Shown here one piece after another: positions 1 through 7,995 of a stretch of 64,000 nucleotides of DNA; within the stretch, counting starts at the first letter, position 1; each line of letters begins with the position of its first letter. The notes below the pieces were generated by a model. The model did not search any database. It saw nothing but the letters and a program-made list of their open reading frames with translations, and had not been told where the DNA came from. Origin of the DNA: Tatumella sp. JGM118 (lineage in GTDB: Bacteria; Pseudomonadota; Gammaproteobacteria; Enterobacterales; Enterobacteriaceae); NCBI RefSeq assembly GCF_018257515.1, contig NZ_JAERJR010000006.1, forward strand, positions 62,001 to 126,000. The letters run 5' to 3'. The translations under genes and the position numbers were made by a program.

Positions 1-358
1 ATCTTCTTTACGGTTAGTTATCCGATGGTTTTATTTATATTATTTTTTTAGTTTTTTATAAATTAATAGCTATGACGGTTGTTGTTTTTATAAAAGTGAT
101 TTTTATAAAAGCGCACTACAGAGACTTCTGTTAATCGCAGACTTCCGTTATCGGTTGACTCCCGGAGGTCAGTTTCCGTGAGCGGAAGTCTGTGGGAGGA
201 AGGCGGAAACAGGTCTCAGGCACCGCAGGGAAGTGAAACCAGACAGAACACAGGTAAAACGCGAAACGCTGAATCTGACCGCCGGGGAGTTTATTTTCTG
301 CTTTTTACGTGATGCAAAAAACGCTGCAAAGTCATATGCGAAAGACAAGGACAAGGTC
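1..358. other. AT-rich intergenic stretch, no gene seen
   Basis: No convincing coding region. The first 120 bases are strongly AT-rich. A 10-bp inverted repeat (arms 138-147 and 183-192, spacer 35 bp) lies upstream of the lipoprotein gene; its role is unknown. Confidence 0.5.
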
Positions 359-748
359 ATGAAAATTTATCTGTTAGCTGCGCTGGCGCTGCTCACCGGA
401 TGTTGCGGGCGCTCAGGAAACGTCCCGGAGACCCGTCAGGCGGTTACCGTTCTGCAGGAGAATCAGCCCTGTATAACCTATGCTGCCAGCCCGGGGGACA
501 TTCTGCTTTCTGCTGAATTTATCCGTGAATCCGGTAAAGGCGACAACTTCTATAAATCTCTTATCAGCTCCCGGCCGGTGATAACAAAAGGAGAATGCCT
601 GCCTGTTTTTGGTTTTCATTTTGAACCCGCAGAGCAATATAACGCGTATTATCTGATCAGCAATCTGAATCATCCACGGAAATTAATACTCAAATCAGTA
701 TTCACTCTGCCCGGTGATCACTCCGGGCCAGCCGGGGTCGGGCCATAG
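359..748 (+). CDS. Small periplasmic lipoprotein, possible type VI secretion immunity protein
   Basis: The start at 359 is chosen because it gives a classical lipoprotein signal: MK, a hydrophobic stretch, then the lipobox LLTGC with the lipidated Cys at residue 15 (a second Cys follows). An in-frame start at 233 would bury this signal and is rejected. The 129-residue product is predicted to be exported and acylated. The mature part carries a C-x-T-Y...GECLPVFGFHF...Y-YLIS pattern that resembles, from memory, the short enterobacterial lipoproteins annotated as putative T6SS immunity periplasmic lipoproteins. No T6SS effector, VgrG or Hcp gene is present in the window, so the immunity role is an inference and the gene would be an orphan here. 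The C-terminal dozen residues are Gly/Pro-rich and may be poorly conserved. Lipoprotein nature is secure; function is not. Confidence 0.65.
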   Translation: MKIYLLAALALLTGCCGRSGNVPETRQAVTVLQENQPCITYAASPGDILLSAEFIRESGKGDNFYKSLISSRPVITKGECLPVFGFHFEPAEQYNAYYLISNLNHPRKLILKSVFTLPGDHSGPAGVGP

Positions 749-825
749 GGGATCCGGGCGAAATGATGACGTCAGGTCTTTCCTGACGATAACAGCCCGA
801 TACGGGGGCATTCCACCTGCCTGCC

Positions 826-1293
826 GACCGTATAAAAAGGCTCTTAGCCGGATTTGCTGAGGCCCGGATTTCCCAACATACCCGCATTGTCCTAGAGCCC
901 GGACCCGCCGCTTGCGGGCGGGCCCGGCAAACGCCGGTTACTGACCGTATAAAAAGGTACTTAGCCGGATTTGCTGAGGCCCGGATTTCCCAACATACCC
1001 GCATTGTCCTAAAGCCCGGACAAGCCGTCTGCGGGTGGGGTCGTTAAACGCCGGTTACTGACCATATAAAAAAGCACGTAGCCGGATTTCCTGAGGCCCG
1101 GATTTCCCAACATACCCGCATTGTCCTAAAGCCCGTACAAGCCGCCTGCGGGCGGGCCCGGCAAACGCCGGTTACTGACCGTATAAAAAGGTACTTAGCC
1201 GGATTTTCTGAGGCCTGAATTTCCCAGCATACCCGCATTGTCCTAAAGCCCGGACCCGCCGCCTGCGGGCGGGGCCGGCAAACACCGGCTACT
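826..1293. repeat. Four tandem copies of a 117-bp repeat
   Basis: Four head-to-tail units start at 826, 943, 1060 and 1177, each exactly 117 bp, with a few substitutions and no length change. Each unit has the same parts: a GACCGTATAAAAAG start, GCCGGATTT, CTGAGGCC, CCCGCATTGTCCT, then two short GC-rich inverted repeats (CCCGCC...GGCGGG and CCGGC...GCCGG) that could form hairpins. Because 117 is divisible by 3, minus-strand frames stay open through the copies as a 39-residue repeat, but no start, ribosome site or domain supports translation. The block lies 5' of the urea amidolyase promoter region. It is most likely a minisatellite or hairpin-rich noncoding element. Confidence 0.9.
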
Positions 1294-1371
1294 GGCTTTC
1301 CATCAATAACGAGCACACGGCACGTTCCGCTGGCAACGAGTGATACCGGGAGCGATGGCTCACCGTGGTTG

Positions 1372-1409
1372 TGCATTACGCTGGTGCGAAAGTGCACCGG
1401 TAATTAACA
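1372..1409 (+). promoter_or_regulatory. Two tandem NtrC-like binding sites
   Basis: Compared with TGCACC-N5-GGTGCA, the site at 1372-1388 matches 9 of 12 defined positions and the site at 1393-1409 matches 8 of 12. Their starts are 21 bp apart, two helical turns. They lie roughly 100-130 bp upstream of the expected start of transcription from the sigma-54 promoter at 1474, the usual enhancer distance for NtrC. Neither site is perfect, so the call rests on the combination with the promoter. Confidence 0.6.
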
Positions 1410-1473
1410 GCGCAGAGAGGTGAAGGCGGAAGGATCGGGGTAAATTTTATTAATAAACAGTCAGATAGTGTTA

Positions 1474-1489
1474 TGGCACAGTTTTTGCT
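1474..1489 (+). promoter_or_regulatory. Sigma-54 promoter of the urea amidolyase operon
   Basis: TGGCACAGTTTTTGCT matches the -24/-12 consensus TGGCAC-N5-TTGCW, with GG and GC separated by exactly 10 bp. Transcription would begin near 1499-1500, about 30 bases before the ATG at 1529. This also excludes the TTG at 1493 as the translation start of allophanate hydrolase. Confidence 0.85.
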
Positions 1490-1528
1490 CTGTTGAATTC
1501 CATCTTGTATACCAGTCGGGATTCAAAC

Positions 1529-3325
1529 ATGGCATCTACTTTCGGACTCACCCTTCAGGATTGGCAACATCGTTACCGGCAGGATCCGCAGTGCATCCAT
1601 TCGCTGCTGGCCGCACACCTCGACGCGATCGACCCGCAGGATAATGCCTGGATTTATCTTGCGACCCCCGCGCAGTTACAGGCGCAAACCCAACCTCTGC
1701 TCGAACAGTATCTGCGTGACCCGCAGTCGCTGCCTCTTTTTGGTGTTCCCTTTGCGGTGAAGGACAACATCGACGTCGCCGGCTGGCCGACCACGGCGGG
1801 CTGTCCGGCCCTGACCTATACCGCGCAGGCTGATGCCTTTGTGGTCGCGAAACTGAAAGCGGCAGGTGCGGTAGTGATTGGCAAAACCAATCTCGATCAG
1901 TATGCCACCGGACTGGTCGGCACCCGTTCGCCGTATGGCGCGGTCCCCAATACCTTTAACCCCGATTATGTCAGTGGCGGGTCCAGTTCCGGTTCGGCCT
2001 CTGTACTGGCGCGGGGCCTGGCAGGCTTTTCTCTGGGCACCGATACTGCCGGATCCGGCCGCGTGCCGGCCGGATTTAATAATATCGTCGGCCTGAAACC
2101 GACAAAAGGGTGGCTGTCGGCCAGCGGCCTCGTCCCGGCCTGTCGCCTCAACGATACGATTTCGGTATTTGCGCTGACGGTGGAAGATGCTTTTACGGTC
2201 GCGACCCTCGCAGGCGGCTACGATGCCACCGATGCTTACTCACGCAACGACCCGCATACCGCGCCTGCCGGGTTCAAAGCACAGCCGGATTTCGCGATCC
2301 CGGCGGCCCCGGAATTTTTTGGCGATAAGCAGGCGGAAGCTGCCTGGCGGAAGGCACTTGAACAATTACAGGCCGGCGGGGCAACACTGCATCCCATCGA
2401 TTTCACCCCGTTCAGCCAGCTGGCAGAACAACTCTATTACGGCCCGTGGGTGGCGGAGCGTACCGCTGCCGTCGGCGGGATGATCCACCGGCCGGAAGAG
2501 ATGGACCCGGTGGTGTACGGCATTGTCAGCAATGGCCTGAAATACAGCGCGGTGGACGCCTATCAGGCCGAATACCTGCGGGCTGAGCTGGCGCGTCAGA
2601 TAGGGCAGACGTTGTCCGGGTTTGATGCGCTGGTGGTACCGACCTCGCCGACGATCCATACGCTGGAAGAGATGAAACAGGAGCCGGTGAACTACAACTC
2701 GCAATTCGGCACCTATACCAACTTTACTAACCTCGCCGACCTGAGTGCGCTGGCGCTGCCTGGTCCGTTCCGTGACGATGGCCTGCCGGCGGGGATCACA
2801 CTGATCGCGCCGGCCTGGCACGATCGTGCGCTGGCCGGGTTCGGGATAACCTGGCAACAGCAGCTGGCATTGACTGCGGGGGCCACCGGAAAACCGCTGA
2901 AGACCCCGTCTGCGCCGTTACCGGCCTCCGCCGGGCATGTCCGGGTGGCCGTGGTGGGCGCGCACCTCACCGGTATGCCGCTGAACTTCCAGCTCATCAC
3001 CCGCAATGCGGTGCTGGTGGAAGAAACGCAGACCGCCGCCAGTTACCGGCTGTTTGCCCTGATCGATGGCCCGGTGAAAAAACCCGGTTTGTTGCGTGAC
3101 GAAAACGGGGCGGCGATCACCGTTGAACTGTGGGATATCCCGCTGGCGCGCTTCGGGGAATTTGTGGCTGAAATTCCGGCACCGCTCGGTATCGGCAGCC
3201 TGACGCTGGCCGATGGCCGGACGGTTAAAGGCTTTATCTGCGAACCGGCGGTGCTGTCTCAGGCCCCGGAAATTACAGAATTCGGCGGCTGGCGTCACTG
3301 GCTGGCCTCTCAGGAGAATAAATAA
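1529..3325 (+). CDS. atzF: Allophanate hydrolase
   Basis: Hydrolyses allophanate (urea-1-carboxylate) to ammonium and CO2, the second step of ATP-dependent urea breakdown in the cytoplasm. The 598-residue protein has an N-terminal amidase-signature domain (about 1-450) with the Ser-cisSer-Lys triad visible as Lys78 (FAVKDN), Ser152 (GGSSSG) and Ser176 (DTAGSGR); the 74- and 24-residue spacings are those of AtzF. A C-terminal domain (about 460-598) of the kind found in AtzF/DUR1 enzymes follows. The ATG at 1529 is used because the upstream TTG lies at or before the predicted transcription start. Only two bases separate it from the urea carboxylase gene, so the two form one operon under a sigma-54 promoter, fitting nitrogen-limitation control. 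The family identification is secure. Confidence 0.95.
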   Translation: MASTFGLTLQDWQHRYRQDPQCIHSLLAAHLDAIDPQDNAWIYLATPAQLQAQTQPLLEQYLRDPQSLPLFGVPFAVKDNIDVAGWPTTAGCPALTYTAQADAFVVAKLKAAGAVVIGKTNLDQYATGLVGTRSPYGAVPNTFNPDYVSGGSSSGSASVLARGLAGFSLGTDTAGSGRVPAGFNNIVGLKPTKGWLSASGLVPACRLNDTISVFALTVEDAFTVATLAGGYDATDAYSRNDPHTAPAGFKAQPDFAIPAAPEFFGDKQAEAAWRKALEQLQAGGATLHPIDFTPFSQLAEQLYYGPWVAERTAAVGGMIHRPEEMDPVVYGIVSNGLKYSAVDAYQAEYLRAELARQIGQTLSGFDALVVPTSPTIHTLEEMKQEPVNYNSQFGTYTNFTNLADLSALALPGPFRDDGLPAGITLIAPAWHDRALAGFGITWQQQLALTAGATGKPLKTPSAPLPASAGHVRVAVVGAHLTGMPLNFQLITRNAVLVEETQTAASYRLFALIDGPVKKPGLLRDENGAAITVELWDIPLARFGEFVAEIPAPLGIGSLTLADGRTVKGFICEPAVLSQAPEITEFGGWRHWLASQENK

Positions 3326-3327
3326 CC

Positions 3328-6300
3328 ATGTTCAGCACCGTTCTAATTGCTAACCGTGGCGAAATCGCCTGCCGTGCTATCCGCACGCTGAAACGCCTGG
3401 GTGTGAAAAGCGTGGCCGTCTATTCGGACGCGGATCGTAACGCCCGTCATGTTAAAGAAGCCGACCTGGCGATTGCGCTGGGCGGCGATAAAGCCAGTGA
3501 TAGCTATCTGCGCATCGATAAAATTCTGGCAGCCGCGAAGGAAAGCGGAGCGGAGGCTATCTGGCCCGGTTACGGATTCCTGTCTGAAAGCCTGCCGTTT
3601 GCCGCGGCCTGTGAAGAGGCCGGGATTGCATTTGCCGGCCCGACCGCGCAGCAGATTGGCGAATTTGGCCTGAAACATCGCGCCCGTGAACTGGCGGCGA
3701 GTGCCGGAGTGCCGATGACACCGGGCACGCCGCTGCTGAACTCGGTGGAAGAGGCTCTTAGTGCGGCAGAGACCATCGGCTACCCGGTGATGCTGAAAAG
3801 TACTGCCGGTGGCGGCGGGATCGGTCTGACCCGCTGTGCAGATGCGACCGCATTGCAGGAGGCCTGGGAGAGTGTCCGTCGCCTCGGGGAACAGTTTTTC
3901 AGCGATGCCGGGGTGTTCCTTGAACGCTGTATCGATCGCGCCCGTCATGTTGAAGTGCAAATTTTCGGGGATGGTCGCGGTAAGGTGGTCGCGCTCGGCG
4001 AACGGGACTGTTCGCTGCAGCGTCGTAACCAGAAAGTGGTGGAAGAAACGCCGGCACCGAATCTACCGCAGGCCACGCGTGACGCCTTACTGGCGTCTGC
4101 CGTCCGCCTGGGCGAACTGGTCAGTTACCGGAGCGCCGGGACGGTGGAATATATTTATGATGCTGAACAGGATGCCTTTTATTTTCTTGAAGTCAACACC
4201 CGTTTACAGGTCGAGCATCCGGTGACCGAATGTGTCACCGGTCTGGATCTGGTGGAGTGTATGCTCCGGGTTGCGGCAGGGGATGCCATTGACTGGGATC
4301 GCCTGCAACAGCCCCCGGCCGGTGCGTCGGTTGAAGTCCGTATTTACGCCGAGGACCCGCTGAAAAACTTCCAGCCCTCGCCGGGTGTACTGACCGGCGT
4401 CACCTTCCCGCAGGATGTGCGGGTGGATAGCTGGATCGATACCGGTACAGAGGTCTCTGCTTTTTATGACCCGATGATCGCTAAACTGATCGTCCATGCA
4501 GAAACGCGTGAAGCCGCACTGGCCAAAATGCAGCAGGCGCTGGATGCAACGCAACTGCACGGGATCGCCACCAATCTCGATTATCTGCGGCAAATCGTCG
4601 CCACCGACGCCTTCCGCAGCGGGAAAGTCTGGACGCGCTTCCTCGACAGTTTCACCCCGGCCGCCAGTGTGATCGAAGTATTGCAACCAGGCACCTTCAG
4701 CACCGTTCAGGATTTCCCCGGCCGTCAGGGCTACTGGGATATCGGTGTTCCGCCTTCGGGGCCGATGGATGACTTTGCCTTCCGGCTGGCAAACCGTATT
4801 GTGGGTAACCATGAAAGTGCCGCCGGGCTGGAGTTTACGCTGCAGGGGCCGACACTGCGTTTTCATTGCGATGCCGTGATAGCGCTCACCGGTGCCGATT
4901 GTCCGGCAACCCTGGACGGTGAAAGCGTGCCGTACTGGCAGCCGGTCAGGGTCCGTGCCGGGCAAACGCTGGTATCAGGCCGTGCACAGAAGGGTTGCCG
5001 CACCTATCTGGCGGTACGTAATGGTTTCGATGTGCCGGAATATCTGGGCAGTCGTTCCACATTCTCACTCGGTCAGTTTGGCGGTCACGCCGGACGCACC
5101 CTGCGGGTGGCCGACATGTTACCGGTTTCCCGCCCGCAACTGGCTGCCTGTACCACACCGGCCCCGGTCAGTGAGCCGCAAGCGGCGGACCCGGCACTAA
5201 TCCCTGAGTATGGCAATGAATGGCGTATCGGCGTGTTGTACGGCCCGCACGGTGCGCCTGATTTCTTCACCCCGGAAGCCATCGACGAGTTCTTTGCCGG
5301 TGAATGGCAGGTACATTACAACTCTAACCGGCTCGGCGTGCGGCTGACCGGCCCGAAACCGTCCTGGGCCCGCGCCAATGGCGGTGAAGCCGGACTGCAC
5401 CCTTCCAATGTCCACGATTGCGAATACGCGATTGGCGCAGTGAACTTTACCGGAGATTTCCCGGTGATCCTGACGCATGACGGCCCGAGCCTCGGCGGTT
5501 TTGTTTGTCCGGTGACCATCGCTAAAGCGGAATTATGGAAAGTCGGTCAGGTGAAACCCGGGGATCGTATTCGTTTTTATCCGATCAGTGCCGACGAAGC
5601 CGTCGCGCGGGAAAAAAGTCAGGCCCGCAGCGTGGAAACGTTACACAGCAATGAGACGCCGTCTTTTGCCACGCCGTCACTGGCCGCCAGTGACACCGGT
5701 TCGGCGACACTGTTAGCGGCATTACCGGCGACCGCTACCACCCCGGCAGCCGCGTACCGGCAGGCCGGTGACAAATATATTCTGATTGAGTATGGCGATA
5801 ACGTGCTGGACCTGGCACTACGTCTGCGCGTGCATTTACTGATGAATGCCCTGCGTGAACGGGCCGTGCCGGGCGTGGCAGAACTCTCACCCGGAGTGCG
5901 TTCGCTGCAGGTGCGTTATGACAGTCTGATCCTCAGCCAGAAACAACTGATGGATCTGCTGCTGGAACTGGAGGCCGGGCTGGGGGATGTCAGTCAGCTG
6001 AAAGTGCCGTCACGTATTGTCTGGCTGCCGATGGCGTTTGAAGACAGCGCCACCCTGGGTGCCGTGGAACGCTATAAAGAAACCGTCCGCGCGACAGCGC
6101 CGTGGCTGCCCAATAACGTGGATTTTATTCAGCGTATCAACGGGCTGGAGAGCAGGGAGGAAGTCCGCGACACCCTGTTTAACGCCAGTTATCTGATCCT
6201 CGGCCTCGGGGATGTTTATCTCGGCGCACCCTGTGCCGTTCCTCTCGACCCGCGTCATCGCCTGCTGAGTTCCAAATACAATCCGGCCCGTACCTTTACT

Positions 6301-6945
6301 GCGGAAGGGACCGTGGGTATTGGCGGCATGTATATGTGTATCTACGGCATGGACTCGCCAGGCGGTTATCAGCTGGTGGGCCGCACGTTACCGATCTGGA
6401 ATAAATTCCTGAAAAATGATCAGTTTGCGACAGAGGAACCCTGGTTACTGCACTTCTTTGATCAGGTGCGTTTTTATCCGGTATCGGAAGAGGAACTCAG
6501 CGGGCTGCGGGATGATTTTCGCGAAGGCCGGGCGACCGTCCGCATCGAAGAAACCGTCTTTGATTTTGCGGCGCATCAGCAGTTCCTGCAGGAAAACGCA
6601 GCCCCGATAGCCGCGTTCCGTGAACGTCAGAGTGCGGCCTTTGAACAGGAAGTCACGCGATGGGCACAGGAAGAGCAGGAAGTCCCGCTGACCAGCGAAG
6701 AAACACTAGTTATCACCGAAGAGGAGTGCGATGCACTGGCGGTCAGTGCCGACATGAACGGCAATATCTGGAAAGTGCTGGTGAAGCCCGGCGACCAGGT
6801 CGATGCCGGCCAGACCCTGATCATCGTTGAAGCGATGAAAATGGAACTGGCGATCACCGCACCGCAGGCCGGAACGGTAAAACGACTCGCCTGCCAGGCG
6901 GGCCGGGCAGTCAGCCCGGGCGATACCCTGCTGTGGCTGGAGTAA
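3328..6945 (+). CDS. uca: Urea carboxylase (biotin-dependent)
   Basis: Carboxylates urea to allophanate using ATP, bicarbonate and covalently bound biotin. The 1205 residues are arranged as a biotin carboxylase with ATP-grasp (about 1-450; glycine loop GGGGIG, EVNTRLQVEH motif), an AHS2/KipA-like domain (about 455-780), an AHS1/KipI-like domain (about 800-1040) and a C-terminal biotinyl domain with EAMKM, biotin-acceptor Lys1171. This is the full-length family architecture with no break. The ribosome site GGAG lies in the end of atzF. The AHS1/AHS2 modules are homologous to PxpB/PxpC encoded near 45-47 kb. Some enzymes annotated this way prefer guanidine; no guanidine riboswitch or guanidine exporter was seen here, but the sequence alone does not settle the substrate. 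Confidence 0.93.
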   Translation: MFSTVLIANRGEIACRAIRTLKRLGVKSVAVYSDADRNARHVKEADLAIALGGDKASDSYLRIDKILAAAKESGAEAIWPGYGFLSESLPFAAACEEAGIAFAGPTAQQIGEFGLKHRARELAASAGVPMTPGTPLLNSVEEALSAAETIGYPVMLKSTAGGGGIGLTRCADATALQEAWESVRRLGEQFFSDAGVFLERCIDRARHVEVQIFGDGRGKVVALGERDCSLQRRNQKVVEETPAPNLPQATRDALLASAVRLGELVSYRSAGTVEYIYDAEQDAFYFLEVNTRLQVEHPVTECVTGLDLVECMLRVAAGDAIDWDRLQQPPAGASVEVRIYAEDPLKNFQPSPGVLTGVTFPQDVRVDSWIDTGTEVSAFYDPMIAKLIVHAETREAALAKMQQALDATQLHGIATNLDYLRQIVATDAFRSGKVWTRFLDSFTPAASVIEVLQPGTFSTVQDFPGRQGYWDIGVPPSGPMDDFAFRLANRIVGNHESAAGLEFTLQGPTLRFHCDAVIALTGADCPATLDGESVPYWQPVRVRAGQTLVSGRAQKGCRTYLAVRNGFDVPEYLGSRSTFSLGQFGGHAGRTLRVADMLPVSRPQLAACTTPAPVSEPQAADPALIPEYGNEWRIGVLYGPHGAPDFFTPEAIDEFFAGEWQVHYNSNRLGVRLTGPKPSWARANGGEAGLHPSNVHDCEYAIGAVNFTGDFPVILTHDGPSLGGFVCPVTIAKAELWKVGQVKPGDRIRFYPISADEAVAREKSQARSVETLHSNETPSFATPSLAASDTGSATLLAALPATATTPAAAYRQAGDKYILIEYGDNVLDLALRLRVHLLMNALRERAVPGVAELSPGVRSLQVRYDSLILSQKQLMDLLLELEAGLGDVSQLKVPSRIVWLPMAFEDSATLGAVERYKETVRATAPWLPNNVDFIQRINGLESREEVRDTLFNASYLILGLGDVYLGAPCAVPLDPRHRLLSSKYNPARTFTAEGTVGIGGMYMCIYGMDSPGGYQLVGRTLPIWNKFLKNDQFATEEPWLLHFFDQVRFYPVSEEELSGLRDDFREGRATVRIEETVFDFAAHQQFLQENAAPIAAFRERQSAAFEQEVTRWAQEEQEVPLTSEETLVITEEECDALAVSADMNGNIWKVLVKPGDQVDAGQTLIIVEAMKMELAITAPQAGTVKRLACQAGRAVSPGDTLLWLE

Positions 6946-6951
6946 GGCGTG

Positions 6952-7686
6952 ATGATGACCCCAACCCCGAAGAGTAAAGGACGGCCTGAGGCGCTGGCAG
7001 AGAAGGTCTACCAGGCGCTGAAACAGGACATTTTTGAGTTTCGTCTGATGCCCGGCGACCGTTTCAGCGAAAACGAGATTGCAGAGCGGCTGGAAGTGAG
7101 CCGTACCCCGGTACGTCAGGCGCTGTTCTGGCTGGAGCGCGAGGGATATGTCGAAGTGTGGTTCCGTAGCGGCTGGCAGGTAAAGCCGTTTGATTTCGAA
7201 TATTTCGAAGAGCTGTACGACTTTCGTACCGTGCTGGAGCGCGAAGCGGTGCGTCGTCTGTGTGCCATGCCACCGCTGGCCTGTGCCGAAGTGCTGGCTG
7301 AACTGAAACGTTTCTGGATCGATACCCCGCGTCCGGACGACGGCAGGATCGTGTCGGCGAAGGACGAAGCCTTTCATACCACGCTGGTCGCCGCAGCCGG
7401 AAATCAGGAGATGGCGCGGGTCCATGCCGGACTGACCGAAAAAATCCGGATTATCCGGCGGCTCGACTTTACGCGGGAGGACCGGGTAGAGGCGACTTAC
7501 CTCGAGCATGCGCAGATCCTGCAGGCCATCTTCCGGCAACACACCGACGAGGCACAACGTATTTTAACCGGCCACATTGCAGTCAGTAAGGCGGAGGTCC
7601 GGAAAATCACCTTACACCGGTTACAGCAGGCCCGGCCGCAGCCGGCGGCACCGGAGGAGGCAGACACCATTCATCGGCGAGGGTGA
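6952..7686 (+). CDS. GntR-family regulator, FadR (FCD) type
   Basis: About 244 residues. An N-terminal winged helix (about residues 15-75) contains the GntR signature FSENEIAERLEVSRTPVRQAL and is followed by an all-helical FCD ligand-binding domain (about 85-220). Proteins of this subgroup bind small organic acids or related metabolites and usually repress the neighbouring operon. The gene begins a few bases after the urea carboxylase stop. GTG at 6949 and ATGs at 6952 and 6955 are consecutive in-frame start options; SD-like bases GGAGTAAGG overlap the uca stop. It is probably the third gene of the urea operon and may add inducer-specific control to the nitrogen-dependent sigma-54 promoter. 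The ligand is unknown. Confidence 0.85.
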   Translation: MMTPTPKSKGRPEALAEKVYQALKQDIFEFRLMPGDRFSENEIAERLEVSRTPVRQALFWLEREGYVEVWFRSGWQVKPFDFEYFEELYDFRTVLEREAVRRLCAMPPLACAEVLAELKRFWIDTPRPDDGRIVSAKDEAFHTTLVAAAGNQEMARVHAGLTEKIRIIRRLDFTREDRVEATYLEHAQILQAIFRQHTDEAQRILTGHIAVSKAEVRKITLHRLQQARPQPAAPEEADTIHRRG

Positions 7687-7691
7687 ACAGA

Positions 7692-7723
7692 CCGGGGCGG
7701 ACCCACGTATTTAGCCGCCCCGG
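7692..7723 (+). terminator. GC-rich hairpin after the urea operon
   Basis: Arms CCGGGGCGG (7692-7700) and CCGCCCCGG (7715-7723) form a perfect 9-bp stem directly after the GntR stop. There is no U-run, so it may be a processing or stabilising hairpin instead of an intrinsic terminator. The rest of 7687-7995 (309 bp) shows no recognisable gene; it must hold the promoter of the NCS1 permease, which I could not pinpoint. Confidence 0.5.
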
Positions 7724-7995
7724 GGGTGCCTGCGGAGAAACCGGCAGCAGGGCAGGCAGGGTTTTTGTCACTGCCACGCCGCAGAGGGCACTGAAAGGAG
7801 ACGCGGCACTGCCTGTGACCCGCCGTCAGCAGGGAACCGTACCGGGACCGGCCGGGAACCACGGGGTCACTGCGGCCGCAGAAAGTGAGGGTAAATCATC
7901 GGCGACCGCTGACGGTGGCGCAGCGTGTCAATGAGCAAGGGTAAGAGAACCTGTGGCAGAAACCAATCAACGAGTTAACCGCAATAGGATGGATT

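Noticed and set aside
826-1293. Resemblance of the four repeats to a CRISPR array
   Set aside because: The units are contiguous and nearly identical over 117 bp, with no unique spacers and no cas genes.
702-1397. Minus-strand frames with a repeating 39-residue peptide through the 117-bp array
   Set aside because: Frames stay open only because 117 is divisible by 3; no ribosome site, domain or plausible start.
4204-4965. 253-codon minus-strand frame inside the urea carboxylase gene
   Set aside because: Antisense shadow in GC-rich coding DNA; the plus-strand domain architecture is unambiguous.
7683-7934. 83-codon plus-strand frame between the GntR and NCS1 genes
   Set aside because: Overlaps the GntR stop and a hairpin, with Gly/Arg/Ala-rich low-information sequence and no homologue that I recognise.
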